Of a stretch of 64,000 bases of DNA, positions 28,701 through 40,071 are shown in pieces. The position numbers and the translations under genes were made by a program. Source of the DNA: CALXVA01 sp944392465 (GTDB lineage: Bacteria > Bacillota > Clostridia > TANB77 > CAG-508); the NCBI GenBank assembly GCA_963931155.1, contig OZ006978.1, forward strand, positions 1,488,001-1,552,000. The letters are read 5' to 3'. Below the pieces are notes generated by a model. It ran no database searches. It worked only from the letters and a program-made list of their open reading frames with translations, and was not told the origin of the DNA. Position 1 is the stretch's first letter. Every line of letters starts with the position of its first letter.

Positions 28701-31700
28701 TTAATCTATAATGCAGAAACAAAAATAGTTACATTAGGTGGAACTACATGGCCGAATCATTTAACTTATTATGATTTAAGCAAATACTTAGGACAAGAAG
28801 TAACAATAAGTTTTAAAGCAAAATCTGAAAATGGAAAAATTTTAAATATAATAGAAAAAAAGAATGATGATTTTAATAACACAGATTTAACAACATATTA
28901 TTGGATAAAGGACTTAAATAAAGAATGGCAAGAATATAGTTATACAACTATACTCAAAACAACAGGATATATTGGATTTTATGTAGATGCTAATACATTA
29001 GTAGAAATACAAGACTTACAAATAGAACTAAGCGATAAAAAAACAGACTATGAAGAATTCAAGTATGACTACAATGCAATTGTAGCAGTAACGTTAAATG
29101 ATGAAAGAGATGAAATAGCAACAAATGATTATTATATACGAATATACAAGAACGACGAACAAATTCAAGAAATAAGATATGAAGAAATAGGAGAAGACAA
29201 CAAAGTAGAAAATGCAGAAAAAACATACAACATAGAACCAAATGCAAATTATAAAATAGAGCTTTTAGTAAAAATTGGAGAACGATTCTATGAGTTAGAT
29301 TCACAAGAGTTTTCAACAGAAGGTTCAAGCGAATTGAAAGGAATTCAGAACAAAAATGATTTCTTAAAAATACAACCATATGGACAATATATTGTATTAG
29401 ACAACATAGATTTAACAAATAATAGTGGTATTATGTATCGATTTGGAAATACTAATTTAGAATTTGAGGGAAAGATAGATTTCAATGGAAAGACTCTATT
29501 TAAAGACTGGAGTGGGGACAATACTGTACCAGTTATTTATCAACTTGGAGATAATGGAACATTGGAAAATGCAGTACTTGATGTAAAAATGAATAATAAA
29601 AATTCTTCCGCTTTTGCTACTACATCTGGATTAGTTAGTAGAAATTATGGAAATATACGAAACATGCAAATTAATTTAACAGAATCAAATTATAATTCAA
29701 ATAATGATGCGTGGATTTTTAGTTATGAAAACCATGGAATAATAGAAAACTTTGTAGTAAATTTTCAAGTGCCATTTTATTTATCCGGTCTTGGGGGGAT
29801 TTTCGGTTATCAAAATTATGGTATAATAAAAAATGGATATATTTATGGCGAAAATATACAAAACATAAATAATACTAATTCTCCTTCAAAGGCAGCGGAA
29901 ATTGTTGCTAACAATGCGGGAAATGGAGAAATAGAAAATATTTATACATTAATAAGCATAGATAACGTATATGAAAAATCAGGGTATGCGAAAAATATCG
30001 TATACAGCAATGTTAATAATGCAACAGTACATAATGTGTATTCCGTAAAAATAGGAAAGAATACTAGTTTGACAAACGGACCCAATATTTATAATGGTTC
30101 TAAAAAAGTTTATAATAGTTACTATTTTACAGATGAGACTTTTACAAATTCTTCTGAAACAAAAGGTAATAAATTATCATTATGGGATGCAGAATTCCAA
30201 AATCAACTAATAAATAGTGATAAAGTGTTTGTAGTAGATGAACTAGTAAATGAAGGATATTATCCTCAAATAAAAATGCCGGATTGTATGCCAGTACAAG
30301 AATATATAGAATTGCCAGAAGTGGCTGATAGCGACCTTCCAGATATATTATCAACAAAGGTACTAGAACAAGGAACAAATACAGTAAAAGTAGAATTTAG
30401 TGTGAACAACCCATCAGCAGAAACAATAGATAATATACAAATAGAAAATATAAATGTAGATATTCTTTCACAAGAATATAGTAATGGAAAAAGTACAGTA
30501 ATAGCAGAATTAAATAATCCTACTATTTGTGTATCAAGTTATGATGTATTAAGTATAAGTACAAAAGGTGCATTTGGAAGCTCATATACAAGACCATATG
30601 AAAAAGGAGAAAGAGTAATAAATGTAGATTTATATAAAGAGGTATGGAATATAAATGACTGGAAAAGTATAAACGATTCTCCAACTGAAAACTATATGCT
30701 TATGGAAGACTTAGACTTTGTAAATGAAGGGAACACTATAAGACTAGAAGCTGTACATGGTATAATAAATGGCAATGACCATACAATATCGAATATAACA
30801 TTGAAGGATATATCACTTATATTAAATTGTTATGGAACATTAGAAAATTTATATATTTATAATTTCAAACAAGAGACATTATCAAGTAGAGGACTTATTA
30901 CATATGCGAACCCTAATGCACTAATAGATAATGTTCATGTTACAAATAGTTCAATAATTGTAACAGGTTCTGGACGATTTGGAGGATTAATAAGTAGTAC
31001 ATCAGGCTGTATTATAAAAAATAGTTCTATTACAGATTTGAATATAAATGTAACTGCAGAACAAGATGAAATGTATATTGGAGGACTTGTTGGCTATATT
31101 TATACCACAAGCATAGAAAATTGCTATGTTCAAGGGCTAAACATAAAAGACTTAAAAGGAGTAAATGCAGGAATTGGAGGGCTTGTTGGAACGGGAACTG
31201 ATGCAAATAGTATAATAAATTGTTATGCAGAAGGAAAAATAGATTCGAATAATTTAAATGTAGGAGGATTAATAGGTTCTACTACTAGTATTAATATTGA
31301 AAACTGTTACTCTAAAGTAAATATATCAACTACAAATAGTAATATAGGAGGTATAATAGGAAGTTACTCACTAACTGATTTAAGAACTATTACAAACAAT
31401 ATAAGCATAGGAAACATATATACTACATCAGGATTGGATGCTTTGAATAGAATTGTTGGAAATAATGGAGAATTAACAACTAACAATTATGCATACGAAA
31501 AACAATTATTAAATGGGTATGTAAGAGCGGATGAAAAAGGTGCTACCTTATTAAATAAAGAAGAAATATTAAACTTAAACTTAGGAACAAAATATAATTA
31601 TGAAGGAAAAACAGAAGGAATATTGCCTAAATTATATAACACAGAAGGTACTAAAATATTACCTAATCAAAAAGATATACTAATAGAAGATAATTCTTTA

Positions 31701-34700
31701 TCAGGTGCAACGGGCTTGGAGATAGAAAGCATAGAAGCTACAAAGCCAAACACAACTGAAGCAGAAATATCAATTAGAATAAAAAATCCAGATGGAATAG
31801 ATATTACAGGATTAGAAATAGAAGATATGGAAGTCACAGAAATAACAAGAAATGTAACACAAAAAGGGATGACAAATATTACAGTAAGCGCAGTTCCAAC
31901 AAGATATTATGATACATATAAGCTTATTGGAATTAAATATAAAACTGGGGGTATACAAGAAGAACAAACAAAAGATGTAGAGGCAGAAGTAAAAGTGCAA
32001 TTCTATAAGGAAATATATACATATGAAGATTGGCAGTCGATAGAAGACGGAACTTATCAAAATTACAGATTAATGGCAGACATAGATTTTAATGGCAGAA
32101 CTAATATAAAGAATAATATAACAGTTAATAGATTAGAAGCTGAAAATAATATTTATACATTAAAAAATATTAACATATCATTTAATAAAGCTAATACGGG
32201 TTTAATAAACAATGTAAAAACAAGTATTAAAAATATAGGATTTGAAAATATTACATTAACAAACACAACGGGTACAGGAAATTATTTTGGAGTGATAGCA
32301 AGTAATAATGGAGAAGTAGAAAGTTTAAAGTTTACCAATATAACAATAAATGCATCTGGTATAAATTATTTAGGTGCTATAGGAGTAATGAATTCCGGAA
32401 ATATTGATAATATAGAAATTAACCATATGACCATAAATGGAAAAGGACAAATAGGAGGACTTTTGGGAAATATTGTTGTATCCGGTGATGAACATATAAA
32501 AAATGTACAAGGAAATAACATAAATATAACAGGTACAGATATTTATATAGGTGGAATAATTGGTAAACAGACCAGCACCAGACTTGTAATAGAAAATATA
32601 CGGAATAAAAGATTCAAATATAACTGGAAAATCAGATTATGTAGGTGGAATTATAGGAAGTAATTCATATGGTATTTTACGGATCTTTTAATTCTGAAAA
32701 CACTAATGTAACAGGAGTTGCAAATGTAGGAGCAATTTTTGGAGCATGTTATGGTAATGAAAATGCATATATTAGGCATCAGATGCAAGTTGATTCTTGT
32801 ACTGTTATAGGAACAGGAAATTATTTAGGCGGAATCTCTGGGTATCATCATGGTGGAAATAATTTAGGATGGAAAGTAATAGATACAACAATTAGTGCAA
32901 ATAATACATCATCTAAAAATGTTGGTGGCCTAGTAGGGTACTTAGGACAAACACCTATTGATCGTATACAAATAGATGGAATTACAATAAAAGGAAATGC
33001 AACCAATGTGGGCGGAGCTGTAGGGACAAATGATTCTAGAACATGGATTACACTTGGGTATATTACGAATGCTATAATAGAAGGAAATTCTAATGTGGGC
33101 GGAGTGTATGGTTATTCATCAGCCTCATATATTCATGATTTGTATATTGATGCGGAAATAAAAGCACATAGCAGTAGTGCTGGTGGAGTAATAGGGTATA
33201 TGGATAATACCTATATGGAAGAATCAAGAAACATTATACAAATATATAGAGTTGCAGTAGTTAATAGCAATATAGTTGCTGAGTCAAAAGCTGGTGGTTT
33301 AATTGGAGACATTGCTACTAATATATTTAGAAACAAATCATTCTATTATGACAATTATGTTGAAACAAATGTAACAAGTACAAATTCGTCAACAGGTTCG
33401 CTAATAATTGGTGGTAGACCAGATGAAAACGATTACATTGATAATACGTATGTGTATAAATACAGCAAATTAAATAGCAATTACGTTTATGCAACAAATG
33501 ACAATATAAATAATAATCAATACTTAGTAAGAACCGACTTAGACAATCAAAGTACCTATTCAAACAAAATAAATTTAGGAACAACATTTTGGAGTTATAC
33601 AAGTTTATCAGAAGGAAAATATCCAAAGATAAATGATGACTATGTATACCATCCAGAATTACAAACAGGAGTAAATTTACCAGTTGACCCAGAAATTGCT
33701 GATATAAGCTTATTAAGTGAAGGTAATGAGAGTGATACCACAAGTCAAAATGAAGAAACTGATATAAAAATACAAAACAGTACTGTAATAGACGCATTAC
33801 CAAGTTATAAAGTATATCCAATTTCAGTAAATGAAATAAATATAGACTTTAGTGAAGTAATGAATAATTATAAAGTAGAAGAAAATAATGGGCAACAAGG
33901 AGAACAATTAAGAAGTGCAGATACAAAAACATACTTCACATACTACGTAAACGGAGAGGAAAAAGAAACTATAGAATTAAGTAATACCACAAAACAAACA
34001 TATACGTTCAAATATAATTTTAAAGACACATTAGAAATAAAACTTACAAGAGAAGATAATGTAGATTTAAATAATGTGATGGAAAATACTCAAACAAATT
34101 TAACCTCAGACGAAAGTGCAAGTACAAAAACTAATATGGAAACAAACGCAGAAACAGGCACAAAAACAAACATATACACAGAAACAATAGTAATCAAACC
34201 AGAAGATGTAAGAAGTGAAGCAAGTTTAGTTGGAAGAAACAATGCATATATATTAGGCACAAACATATATGTTAATGGAGAATTGCAACAAGGAGAATAT
34301 GTAAATGTATATGAAGGATTAGCTCTAAAAAGTGATGGTACAGTAATAAATATAGCAACAAATGAAATTGTAGAACAAAATGTGGAAACAGTATTAGAAG
34401 AAAATACAAAACCTTTAGAAACATACAACTACAAAGACTACAGAATAAACACATATGGAACTTACAGCACAGTAAATGGAAATATAAAACTTCAAATATA
34501 CAATGTAAGAAGCGGTAAGTTTTCAGTTTTGTCAAATGGTTTAGATATAAAAATTGGAAATAGCATAATAGATAATTACAATAATAAAGAATACCAAACA
34601 ATCCTGTCAACAGAAGGAAATTTAGTGGACTTAAAAGAAATGCTAAAATATCCAGAGAATTTCTTAACAAGGAATATAAAACAAATAGCACAAAATACAG

Positions 34701-35374
34701 ATGAAGAAAAAACAGAAATGATAGTATTATACAATACTGGAAAAGTAATAGTATTTAACTATGTAACAGGAGAAGTAATTTATGAAAACAACGAAAAAGC
34801 AGACTCAGGATTAGTAGATTACTTAGAAGGAAGTATTTCTAACATATGGAATAATTATGAAGAAAAACAGCAAGAATATGCAAAGAGTAAAGAGTTAGAA
34901 CAAAAGCTTGCAAAATTACCAATAGAAGAAGCGTTAAAGGAAATTATGGATAGTAGCACCGATGATACAAATGGTGTAAGCAGAAATCCAAATAAGCTAG
35001 AAGAAAACAATAATACTGCCAACAAAGATATAGCGCAAGGAACAACAAGTGGAAACGAAGATAGAAACTCAGGCAATAATTCAAATACAAGCACAGACAA
35101 CAGTTACGTTTCAGTTTACAATGCAGAAACAAAAGAATATGAGGTATACAGCGAAAACGAAATACTAAACGAAAGTGGAGAAACACCAGTATCAGAAACA
35201 GAAAAGATAAAACAAAACGGATTAGAAGGAATATATGGATATAATGCAAAAGAAGAAACAAAGCCACAAACAAATGGAGCAATAATAGTAATAGCAACAA
35301 TAGTTATAGCAGTAATTGCGTTGGTTATTTTAAGAAAAATTGTTGTAAAAAATAATACAAAAAAGAAAAAATAA
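25789..35374 (+). pseudogene. Giant surface protein, copy 3: phase-OFF leader plus two frameshifts
   Basis: The true start is probably ATG 25789 (AAAAGGAG at 25771-25778), where the leader MRKAKNRMAL enters an (AG)8 tract. With 8 units it ends after 18 codons at TAA 25843. With 7 or 10 units the frame joins the giant ORF (..RERATLLNNLPVFILVG..), which aligns with the start of the N-terminal TM segment of copies 1 and 2. Weak internal initiation at ATG 25884 would cut into that helix. The frame then runs to 32663, but homology moves to a second frame at about 32601 and a third at about 32680. Each change equals one extra C before GGA. The last part (32669-35374) is intact and nearly identical to the end of copy 2. 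Domain order is as in copy 2. Either a decaying gene, or a phase-variable gene with two sequencing errors. Confidence 0.75.
25818..25833 (+). repeat. Dinucleotide microsatellite (AG)8 at the start of giant gene copy 3
   Basis: Eight perfect AG units, 29 nt after ATG 25789, followed by CTACACTATTAAATAAC, which has TAA in both wrong frames. An open frame needs n = 3k+1 (7 or 10), so the present state is OFF. Confidence 0.92.
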
Positions 35375-35401
35375 GGCTAATGAATTTAAATTTTCTTAAC
35401 T

Positions 35402-35429
35402 AAAAAGATGCCAGAGATGGCATCTTTTT
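35402..35429 (+). terminator. Intrinsic terminator after giant gene copy 3
   Basis: AAAAAGATGCCA-GAGA-TGGCATCTTTTT: a perfect stem with a tetraloop and T-run, 27 nt after the stop. Confidence 0.85.
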
Positions 35430-35577
35430 ATGGAGTGGGCAAGATAAAGAACGACCAGGTTTTATTTTGATTTTGGATTTTTTAAAACAGAAAAAGTATA
35501 AAAAAAGTTTGCCTCTAAATTTAAATTATGATAATATAATAGTGGAATTTTTATAATGAGAAATTTAGGAGGAAACA

Positions 35578-36207
35578 ATGGATAAAAATAAAAATAACGG
35601 AACAGGAATTATGTTTGGAGCTATTATATTAATGGTAGTTATATTTGCTATTATACTTGTTGTATTTTTTGTAAATGGTGCAAAGAATGGTAGCAGAATA
35701 GGACAAGTGTATAGCAATAGTTTACAAGAAAATGCGGCAAATGAAGACACAAATGAGATAGATGCTAATAATACTAATAATGTAGAATATGTATCTTTAA
35801 ATAATGGGCTTGATCAAGGAAATTCTGTAGATATGCCAATTAATGCAGATAATGCTAAAAAATTTGATAAAAGCTATATAGGCAAATATACTTGGAAGGA
35901 TGGAGATAATTCTATATCATTTGAATTATCTGAAGAAAATGGAGAAACAAAATATAGATTGTTATACTATCCAAATGAAGTGGCTCATGCAAGTGAGGAA
36001 TTGTGGGGGGATTGGAGTACTAGTTTAAATATAGTACTTGTGGATAATGAGAATGAAGATGCAATAGCTACATATAGTTTTAATGATATTACATATAACG
36101 AGAATAAGAGTATAAGTATTTCTATTCAAGTAAGAGATGTTATAAATAAGCAATTAGAAATGTATAAAATACCGGATGGAAAATACACATTTAAAAAAGC
36201 AGACTAG
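35578..36207 (+). CDS. Membrane-anchored extracellular protein of unknown function
   Basis: A 209-residue protein with one N-terminal TM helix (residues ~11-32, GIMFGAIILMVVIFAIILVV), an Asn-rich linker (to ~85) and a C-terminal beta-rich domain beginning YIGKYTWKDGDNSISFEL. The C-terminal part looks like a small lipocalin-like or barrel-like fold, but I recognise no family. ATG at 35578 with TTAGGAGGA upstream. It starts a run of small membrane-protein genes and is separated from the giant array by a strong terminator. Confidence 0.7.
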   Translation: MDKNKNNGTGIMFGAIILMVVIFAIILVVFFVNGAKNGSRIGQVYSNSLQENAANEDTNEIDANNTNNVEYVSLNNGLDQGNSVDMPINADNAKKFDKSYIGKYTWKDGDNSISFELSEENGETKYRLLYYPNEVAHASEELWGDWSTSLNIVLVDNENEDAIATYSFNDITYNENKSISISIQVRDVINKQLEMYKIPDGKYTFKKAD

Positions 36208-36248
36208 TAGTTGAGAATGGTGAATGAATATTTTATAAATTAATTAAG

Positions 36249-36295
36249 TAATGGTAGTTTGAAATATGTGCAAAATGATTTTCAAACTACTATTA
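36249..36295. terminator. Long hairpin between small membrane-protein genes
   Basis: TAATGGTAGTTTGAAA pairs with TTTCAAACTACTATTA. There is no clear T-run, so it could be a processing or attenuation hairpin instead. Confidence 0.4.
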
Positions 36296-36351
36296 AATTA
36301 ATTCGCGAAAAAAACAAAGAGTATTATGAGAAAAATATAAGGAGGGAAAAA

Positions 36352-36447
36352 ATGGACAAGGATAAGATGAAAAAAATTTTAGCAATAATCTTAGGTGTTA
36401 TAGTGTTATTCATAATTATAAGGGCTTTAATAATATGGGTAATTTAA
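36352..36447 (+). CDS. 31-residue single-span membrane peptide
   Basis: MDKDKMKK followed by a hydrophobic helix (ILAIILGVIVLFIIIRALII). The strong RBS AAGGAGGG lies 5 nt before ATG 36352. A longer in-frame ORF from 36259 has no comparable RBS and would overlap the hairpin at 36249-36295. Function unknown. Confidence 0.55.
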   Translation: MDKDKMKKILAIILGVIVLFIIIRALIIWVI

Positions 36448-36524
36448 TGTGTTGTATCAAAGAAAAAATACGTTCATCGAAGTAAAAAGAAAGAAACAGT
36501 TTATAAATATAATAGGAGGGAAAA

Positions 36525-37166
36525 ATGGACAAGGAAGTAAATGAAGAAATAAAAGAAGAAAAAGCCGAAGATAAAAGCAAAAAAATAAATTTATGGAGAA
36601 AATTAAAGAAAAATATTAAGCTAATAATTGCATTAATAATTATCCTATGTATAGCTTTATTCATGATTTTTGGTGTTAATAGAAAAGCAGATGTTGATAC
36701 TGCACTTCTAACTCAGCTATTAACAAAATCTAGCGAATTAACAACTGCAAAACTTAAGTTGACAGGATTATCAGAATATAATGATGAAGGAGTATATATT
36801 CTAAATAGGTCTGATTTTACAATGTACTTTACAGCAACAGTAAGAGCAGGTATCAACTTAGAAAATGTAAAAATAGAATCAGATTCAATACAGAAAAAAA
36901 TATTTATTACAATACCAGCTGCTGAAATATTTGAGGTTAAGGTAGATCCAGAAAATATTAGATTCTATGATACAGGATTTGCATTATTTAATGTTGATGA
37001 AAAAGAGGATTTAGCAAAGGCATTGTCTCTTACAGAAAAGGATGCAAGGGAACAAGCCGCTGGGACAGGCATATTGGAGCTAGCAAATCAACAATCAGAA
37101 ATTTTAATAAAGGGAATATTGGCTAATGCTATACCTGATGGATATACAATTGAAGTGAAGAAATAG
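36525..37166 (+). CDS. DUF4230-family membrane-anchored protein
   Basis: 213 residues with a charged cytoplasmic N-terminus (~1-29), a TM helix at ~32-50 (LIIALIIILCIALFMIFGV) and an extracytoplasmic domain that fits DUF4230 (FTMYFTATVRAGINLENVKI ... GILELANQQSEILIKGIL). Members occur near envelope genes; no biochemical role is known. AGGAGGG lies 5 nt before the ATG. Confidence 0.7.
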   Translation: MDKEVNEEIKEEKAEDKSKKINLWRKLKKNIKLIIALIIILCIALFMIFGVNRKADVDTALLTQLLTKSSELTTAKLKLTGLSEYNDEGVYILNRSDFTMYFTATVRAGINLENVKIESDSIQKKIFITIPAAEIFEVKVDPENIRFYDTGFALFNVDEKEDLAKALSLTEKDAREQAAGTGILELANQQSEILIKGILANAIPDGYTIEVKK

Positions 37167-37250
37167 AAGGTGAGACCATGATTATAGACAATAATGGATT
37201 AAATGTAGCTGAAAATAATTAAAAATTCCGCAAAAAAGGAGTGATGAGTT

Positions 37251-37436
37251 ATGGCAAAGAGTAAATGGGTATCGTTTTTCCTATGTTTGTTCTTAGGAAT
37301 ATTTGGAGCACATAAATTCTATGAAGGTAGAATATTGTTTGGAATTATTTACATATTTACAGGAGGCTTATTTGGAGTAGGAGTTATAGTTGACCTAATT
37401 ATTCTTATACTAAAACCTAATCCATATTATCCATAG
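37251..37436 (+). CDS. TM2-domain membrane protein
   Basis: 61 residues with the TM2 signature: an aromatic/hydrophobic first helix (WVSFFLCLFLGIFGAHKFYEG) and a second helix (IYIFTGGLFGVGVIVDLIIL). The short G-x-H-x-F-Y turn between them is typical. TM2 proteins are small bacterial membrane proteins of unknown role. AAAGGAG lies 9 nt before the ATG. Confidence 0.85.
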   Translation: MAKSKWVSFFLCLFLGIFGAHKFYEGRILFGIIYIFTGGLFGVGVIVDLIILILKPNPYYP

Positions 37437-37587
37437 TAATTATTTTAAGAAAATTAAAAAGAGCTGGTAAAAATAAGCTATGAAGGAAAGAGTATATTGT
37501 AGCTATATTAAAAATGAGAAATTTGCAAAATATATAGTAAAAAACTAATTTATATGGTAAAATAAAGATAGATTGGAGGAGATATAT

Positions 37588-37755
37588 ATGAGCGATAAAC
37601 AATTGATAATAAATACAGTTCAAAATATAGATGATAAAACAAGTTATGAAGAAATATTATATACATTATATATACAATTAGAAATTCGAAAAGGTATAAA
37701 GGATATGGAATCAGGCAATACAAAGACTAGCAATGAAGTAAAGGAAAAGCTTTAA
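37588..37755 (+). CDS. Small antitoxin-like protein, without an obvious partner
   Basis: A 55-residue helical protein (MSDKQLIINTVQNIDDKTSYEE...) of the kind found as the antitoxin half of RelE/ParE-type modules: an N-terminal helical region and a C-terminal charged helix (SGNTKTSNEVKEKL). GGAGGAG lies 6 nt upstream of ATG 37588. A toxin gene would be expected next, but only a terminator and the convergent spoIVA follow, so this is an orphan or has another role. Assignment is by general resemblance only. Confidence 0.5.
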   Translation: MSDKQLIINTVQNIDDKTSYEEILYTLYIQLEIRKGIKDMESGNTKTSNEVKEKL

Positions 37756-37780
37756 GAAAATTGAAAAGGGATATGAGTAA

Positions 37781-37812
37781 TTAAAGACTAGATTGAAAAA
37801 TCTAGTCTTTAA
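37781..37812. terminator. Bidirectional terminator between the antitoxin-like gene and spoIVA
   Basis: AAAGACTAGATT-GAAA-AATCTAGTCTTT with A/T runs on both sides, placed between convergent genes. Confidence 0.85.
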
Positions 37813-37815
37813 TGT

Positions 37816-39297
37816 TTATAAAATAATGCAAATCAATCCGCCACTGCCTTCATTTACAATACGTTCTAATGTTTCTTGCAATTTTCCTTGGGCATCTACA
37901 GGCATCTTAGCAAGTTTTGCTTGAAGTCCTTCATTTACTAATTCATGTAAGCTTCTTCCAAAAATATTTGATTCCCATATTTTTGTTGGGTCATCTTCAA
38001 AGTTTGAAAGCAAATAATTTACTAATTCTTCAGATTGCTTTTCACTTCCGACAATAGGAGATACTTCAGTTTCTATTTCTGCTTTAATCATGTGAACCGA
38101 TGGGGCACGAGCATGTAGTTTAACACCAAATCTGGTTCCTTGTTTTATAATTTCAGGTTCATCTAATATTAATTCATCAATTGAAGGTGTTACAATTCCA
38201 TAACCAGTAGCTTTAACTTCTTCCAATGCATGTGATACTTTATCGTATTCTTTTTTTACATTTGCAAGTTCTGTAATTGTAGCAAATAGGTCGCCTTCAT
38301 TAGATATAGAAACACCAGATATTTCTGTAAGTACTTTATAAAATAGTTCGTCATAAAGATTGATAGAAATATTAACAGTACCTTCTCCAAGCTTAATTTC
38401 ATCTACTACAGTTTTATCGATAATTTGAGTTTTTTGTAATTGTTGAATACCACCATCTACTTGTTTTAAAACAGAAACATTTTCAAAACCAGTCTTTATT
38501 TCTGAATATAATTCTTCTTTTAACCAATGAGAAGAATCTAAACCATCAATCCATTTAGGAAAATTAATATTAACCTTTTCAATAGGAAACTCATAAAGTA
38601 TTTTACTAAATATATCTGTTATATCTTCCATATCTAATCTTAAACAATCAGCAGGAATAACAGAAGTTTCATATTTTTCTTCTAATTCACGAGCTAAGTT
38701 TTTGGTATAATCAGAAAATGGGTCATCAGAATTTAAAACAATAACAAAAGGTTTATGTAATTCTTTTAATTCTTTAACAATTCTTTCTTCAGCAGAAACG
38801 TAATCTTCTCTTGGAATATCAGTAATACTACCATCAGAAGTAACCAAAATACCAATAGTTGAATGTTCTTCTATAACTTTTTTAGTGCCAATCTCGGCAG
38901 CTTGTTCAAAAGGAATCTCCTCATCAAACCATGGTGTCTTAACCATTCTAGGAACGTCATCTTCAAGATAACCAATAGCATTATTTACTAAATAGCCAAC
39001 ACAATCAACTAATCTAGTTTTAAGTTTTAAATTATCACCAATAGTGATTTCAACAGCTTCATTAGGAATAAATTTAGGCTCTGTAGTCATAATAGTTCTG
39101 CCACCAGCACTTTGAGGAAGTTCATCCTGAGCACGTTCCCTTTTATATTCATTATCTATATTAGGAATAACAAGTAAATCCATAAATCTTTTAATAAAAG
39201 TAGATTTACCAGTACGCACAGGACCAACAACACCAATATAAATATCACCTTGAGTTCGATTAGCTATATCTTGATATAATTTTAAATTTTCATCCAT
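37816..39297 (-). CDS. spoIVA: Stage IV sporulation protein A (spore coat morphogenetic ATPase)
   Basis: 493 residues, the normal length. The N-terminal P-loop GPVRTGKST (residues ~25-33) belongs to the TRAFAC-like GTPase fold that SpoIVA uses as an ATPase. The conserved QSAGGRTIMTTEPKFIP and DCVGY motifs follow, and the typical C-terminal GLICIIL end is present. SpoIVA polymerises on the outer forespore membrane as the base layer of the spore coat. Its presence supports an endospore-forming host. The gene stands alone on the minus strand; a sigma-E-type promoter would be expected, but I cannot confirm one. Confidence 0.97.
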   Translation of the reverse strand: MDENLKLYQDIANRTQGDIYIGVVGPVRTGKSTFIKRFMDLLVIPNIDNEYKRERAQDELPQSAGGRTIMTTEPKFIPNEAVEITIGDNLKLKTRLVDCVGYLVNNAIGYLEDDVPRMVKTPWFDEEIPFEQAAEIGTKKVIEEHSTIGILVTSDGSITDIPREDYVSAEERIVKELKELHKPFVIVLNSDDPFSDYTKNLARELEEKYETSVIPADCLRLDMEDITDIFSKILYEFPIEKVNINFPKWIDGLDSSHWLKEELYSEIKTGFENVSVLKQVDGGIQQLQKTQIIDKTVVDEIKLGEGTVNISINLYDELFYKVLTEISGVSISNEGDLFATITELANVKKEYDKVSHALEEVKATGYGIVTPSIDELILDEPEIIKQGTRFGVKLHARAPSVHMIKAEIETEVSPIVGSEKQSEELVNYLLSNFEDDPTKIWESNIFGRSLHELVNEGLQAKLAKMPVDAQGKLQETLERIVNEGSGGLICIIL

Positions 39298-39392
39298 TAA
39301 TTAAATAACCCCCTTAAAAAATGTTTGTACTAAACTTTATTTAATATATATTAAGATATTTTTAACTTATGACAAAAATTTTAAAAAATAAA

Positions 39393-39421
39393 AATGCCAT
39401 CCAGGCAGACCCCGTTGGCAT
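39393..39421. repeat. Dispersed palindromic repeat, copy R3
   Basis: AATGCCATCCAGGCAGACCCCGTTGGCAT-type palindrome located between spoIVA and the DUF402 gene. On the minus strand it follows the DUF402 stop codon directly and may act as a terminator stem. Confidence 0.55.
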
Positions 39422-39422
39422 A

Positions 39423-39932
39423 TTAATCTAAATAATTTTCTATATCAAGTTTTATATATTTATTGCTTTTATTTTTTATACTTTCTATAAGTGAGTTTTT
39501 TGAGCTTATAGCTAAATCATATTGTGCTTTAGTGATGTTTTTTTGATTTAAAGCATCTAATAGTTCGTTTTCATCTAAAACTTCAATACTATCATCGGTT
39601 CTTAAAACAACATCTAAGTATAAATCATCATAAAAAGGAATTTTAGTTTCTTTGTCCAAACCATTTTCTAAAGTTATATCAAAATAATATAGTAGACGTT
39701 CTTTTTTGTTATTAAAAAAGATTCGCATAGTGTATTTTTCGCCTTTAGGTATTACTTCAGCTATATAATAGTTATTATCTATTAAACAAAAGTCTGTTGT
39801 ACTAATAAAAGGTTCTTTAATTTTTATAATTTTTTTTATAGCTAGATAATAATCATCAAAATTATAAAATATTTGTAGTTTATATTTTTCAACATCTTTT
39901 AAAAATGTTTTACTTATTAATTTTTTTTTCAT
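39423..39932 (-). CDS. DUF402-domain protein (possible nucleotide phosphatase or RNA-related)
   Basis: 169 residues. The DUF402 core is visible: YYFDIT, then PFYDDLYLDVVLRTDDSIEV with conserved acidic metal ligands, then the helix DENELLDALNQKNITKAQYDLA. Members include the staphylococcal nucleoside tri-/diphosphatase Ntdp and FomD-like proteins. The substrate here is unknown. Confidence 0.8.
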   Translation of the reverse strand: MKKKLISKTFLKDVEKYKLQIFYNFDDYYLAIKKIIKIKEPFISTTDFCLIDNNYYIAEVIPKGEKYTMRIFFNNKKERLLYYFDITLENGLDKETKIPFYDDLYLDVVLRTDDSIEVLDENELLDALNQKNITKAQYDLAISSKNSLIESIKNKSNKYIKLDIENYLD

Positions 39933-40071
39933 GTGTATTAATTTTCTATGCTATACTTAATAATTTAAAACTAGCATAGCTCCTTTCTAATTAATTTATA
40001 TTTCTTATTTAATTTAAGTTATATATGAAAAGTTTTTATATTGCAAATTATTTTAAATAATTAAAGTTATC

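Noticed and set aside
37178..37222. 14-codon ORF with AGGTGAG upstream between the DUF4230 and TM2 genes
   Set aside because: Too short and without any comparison to support it.
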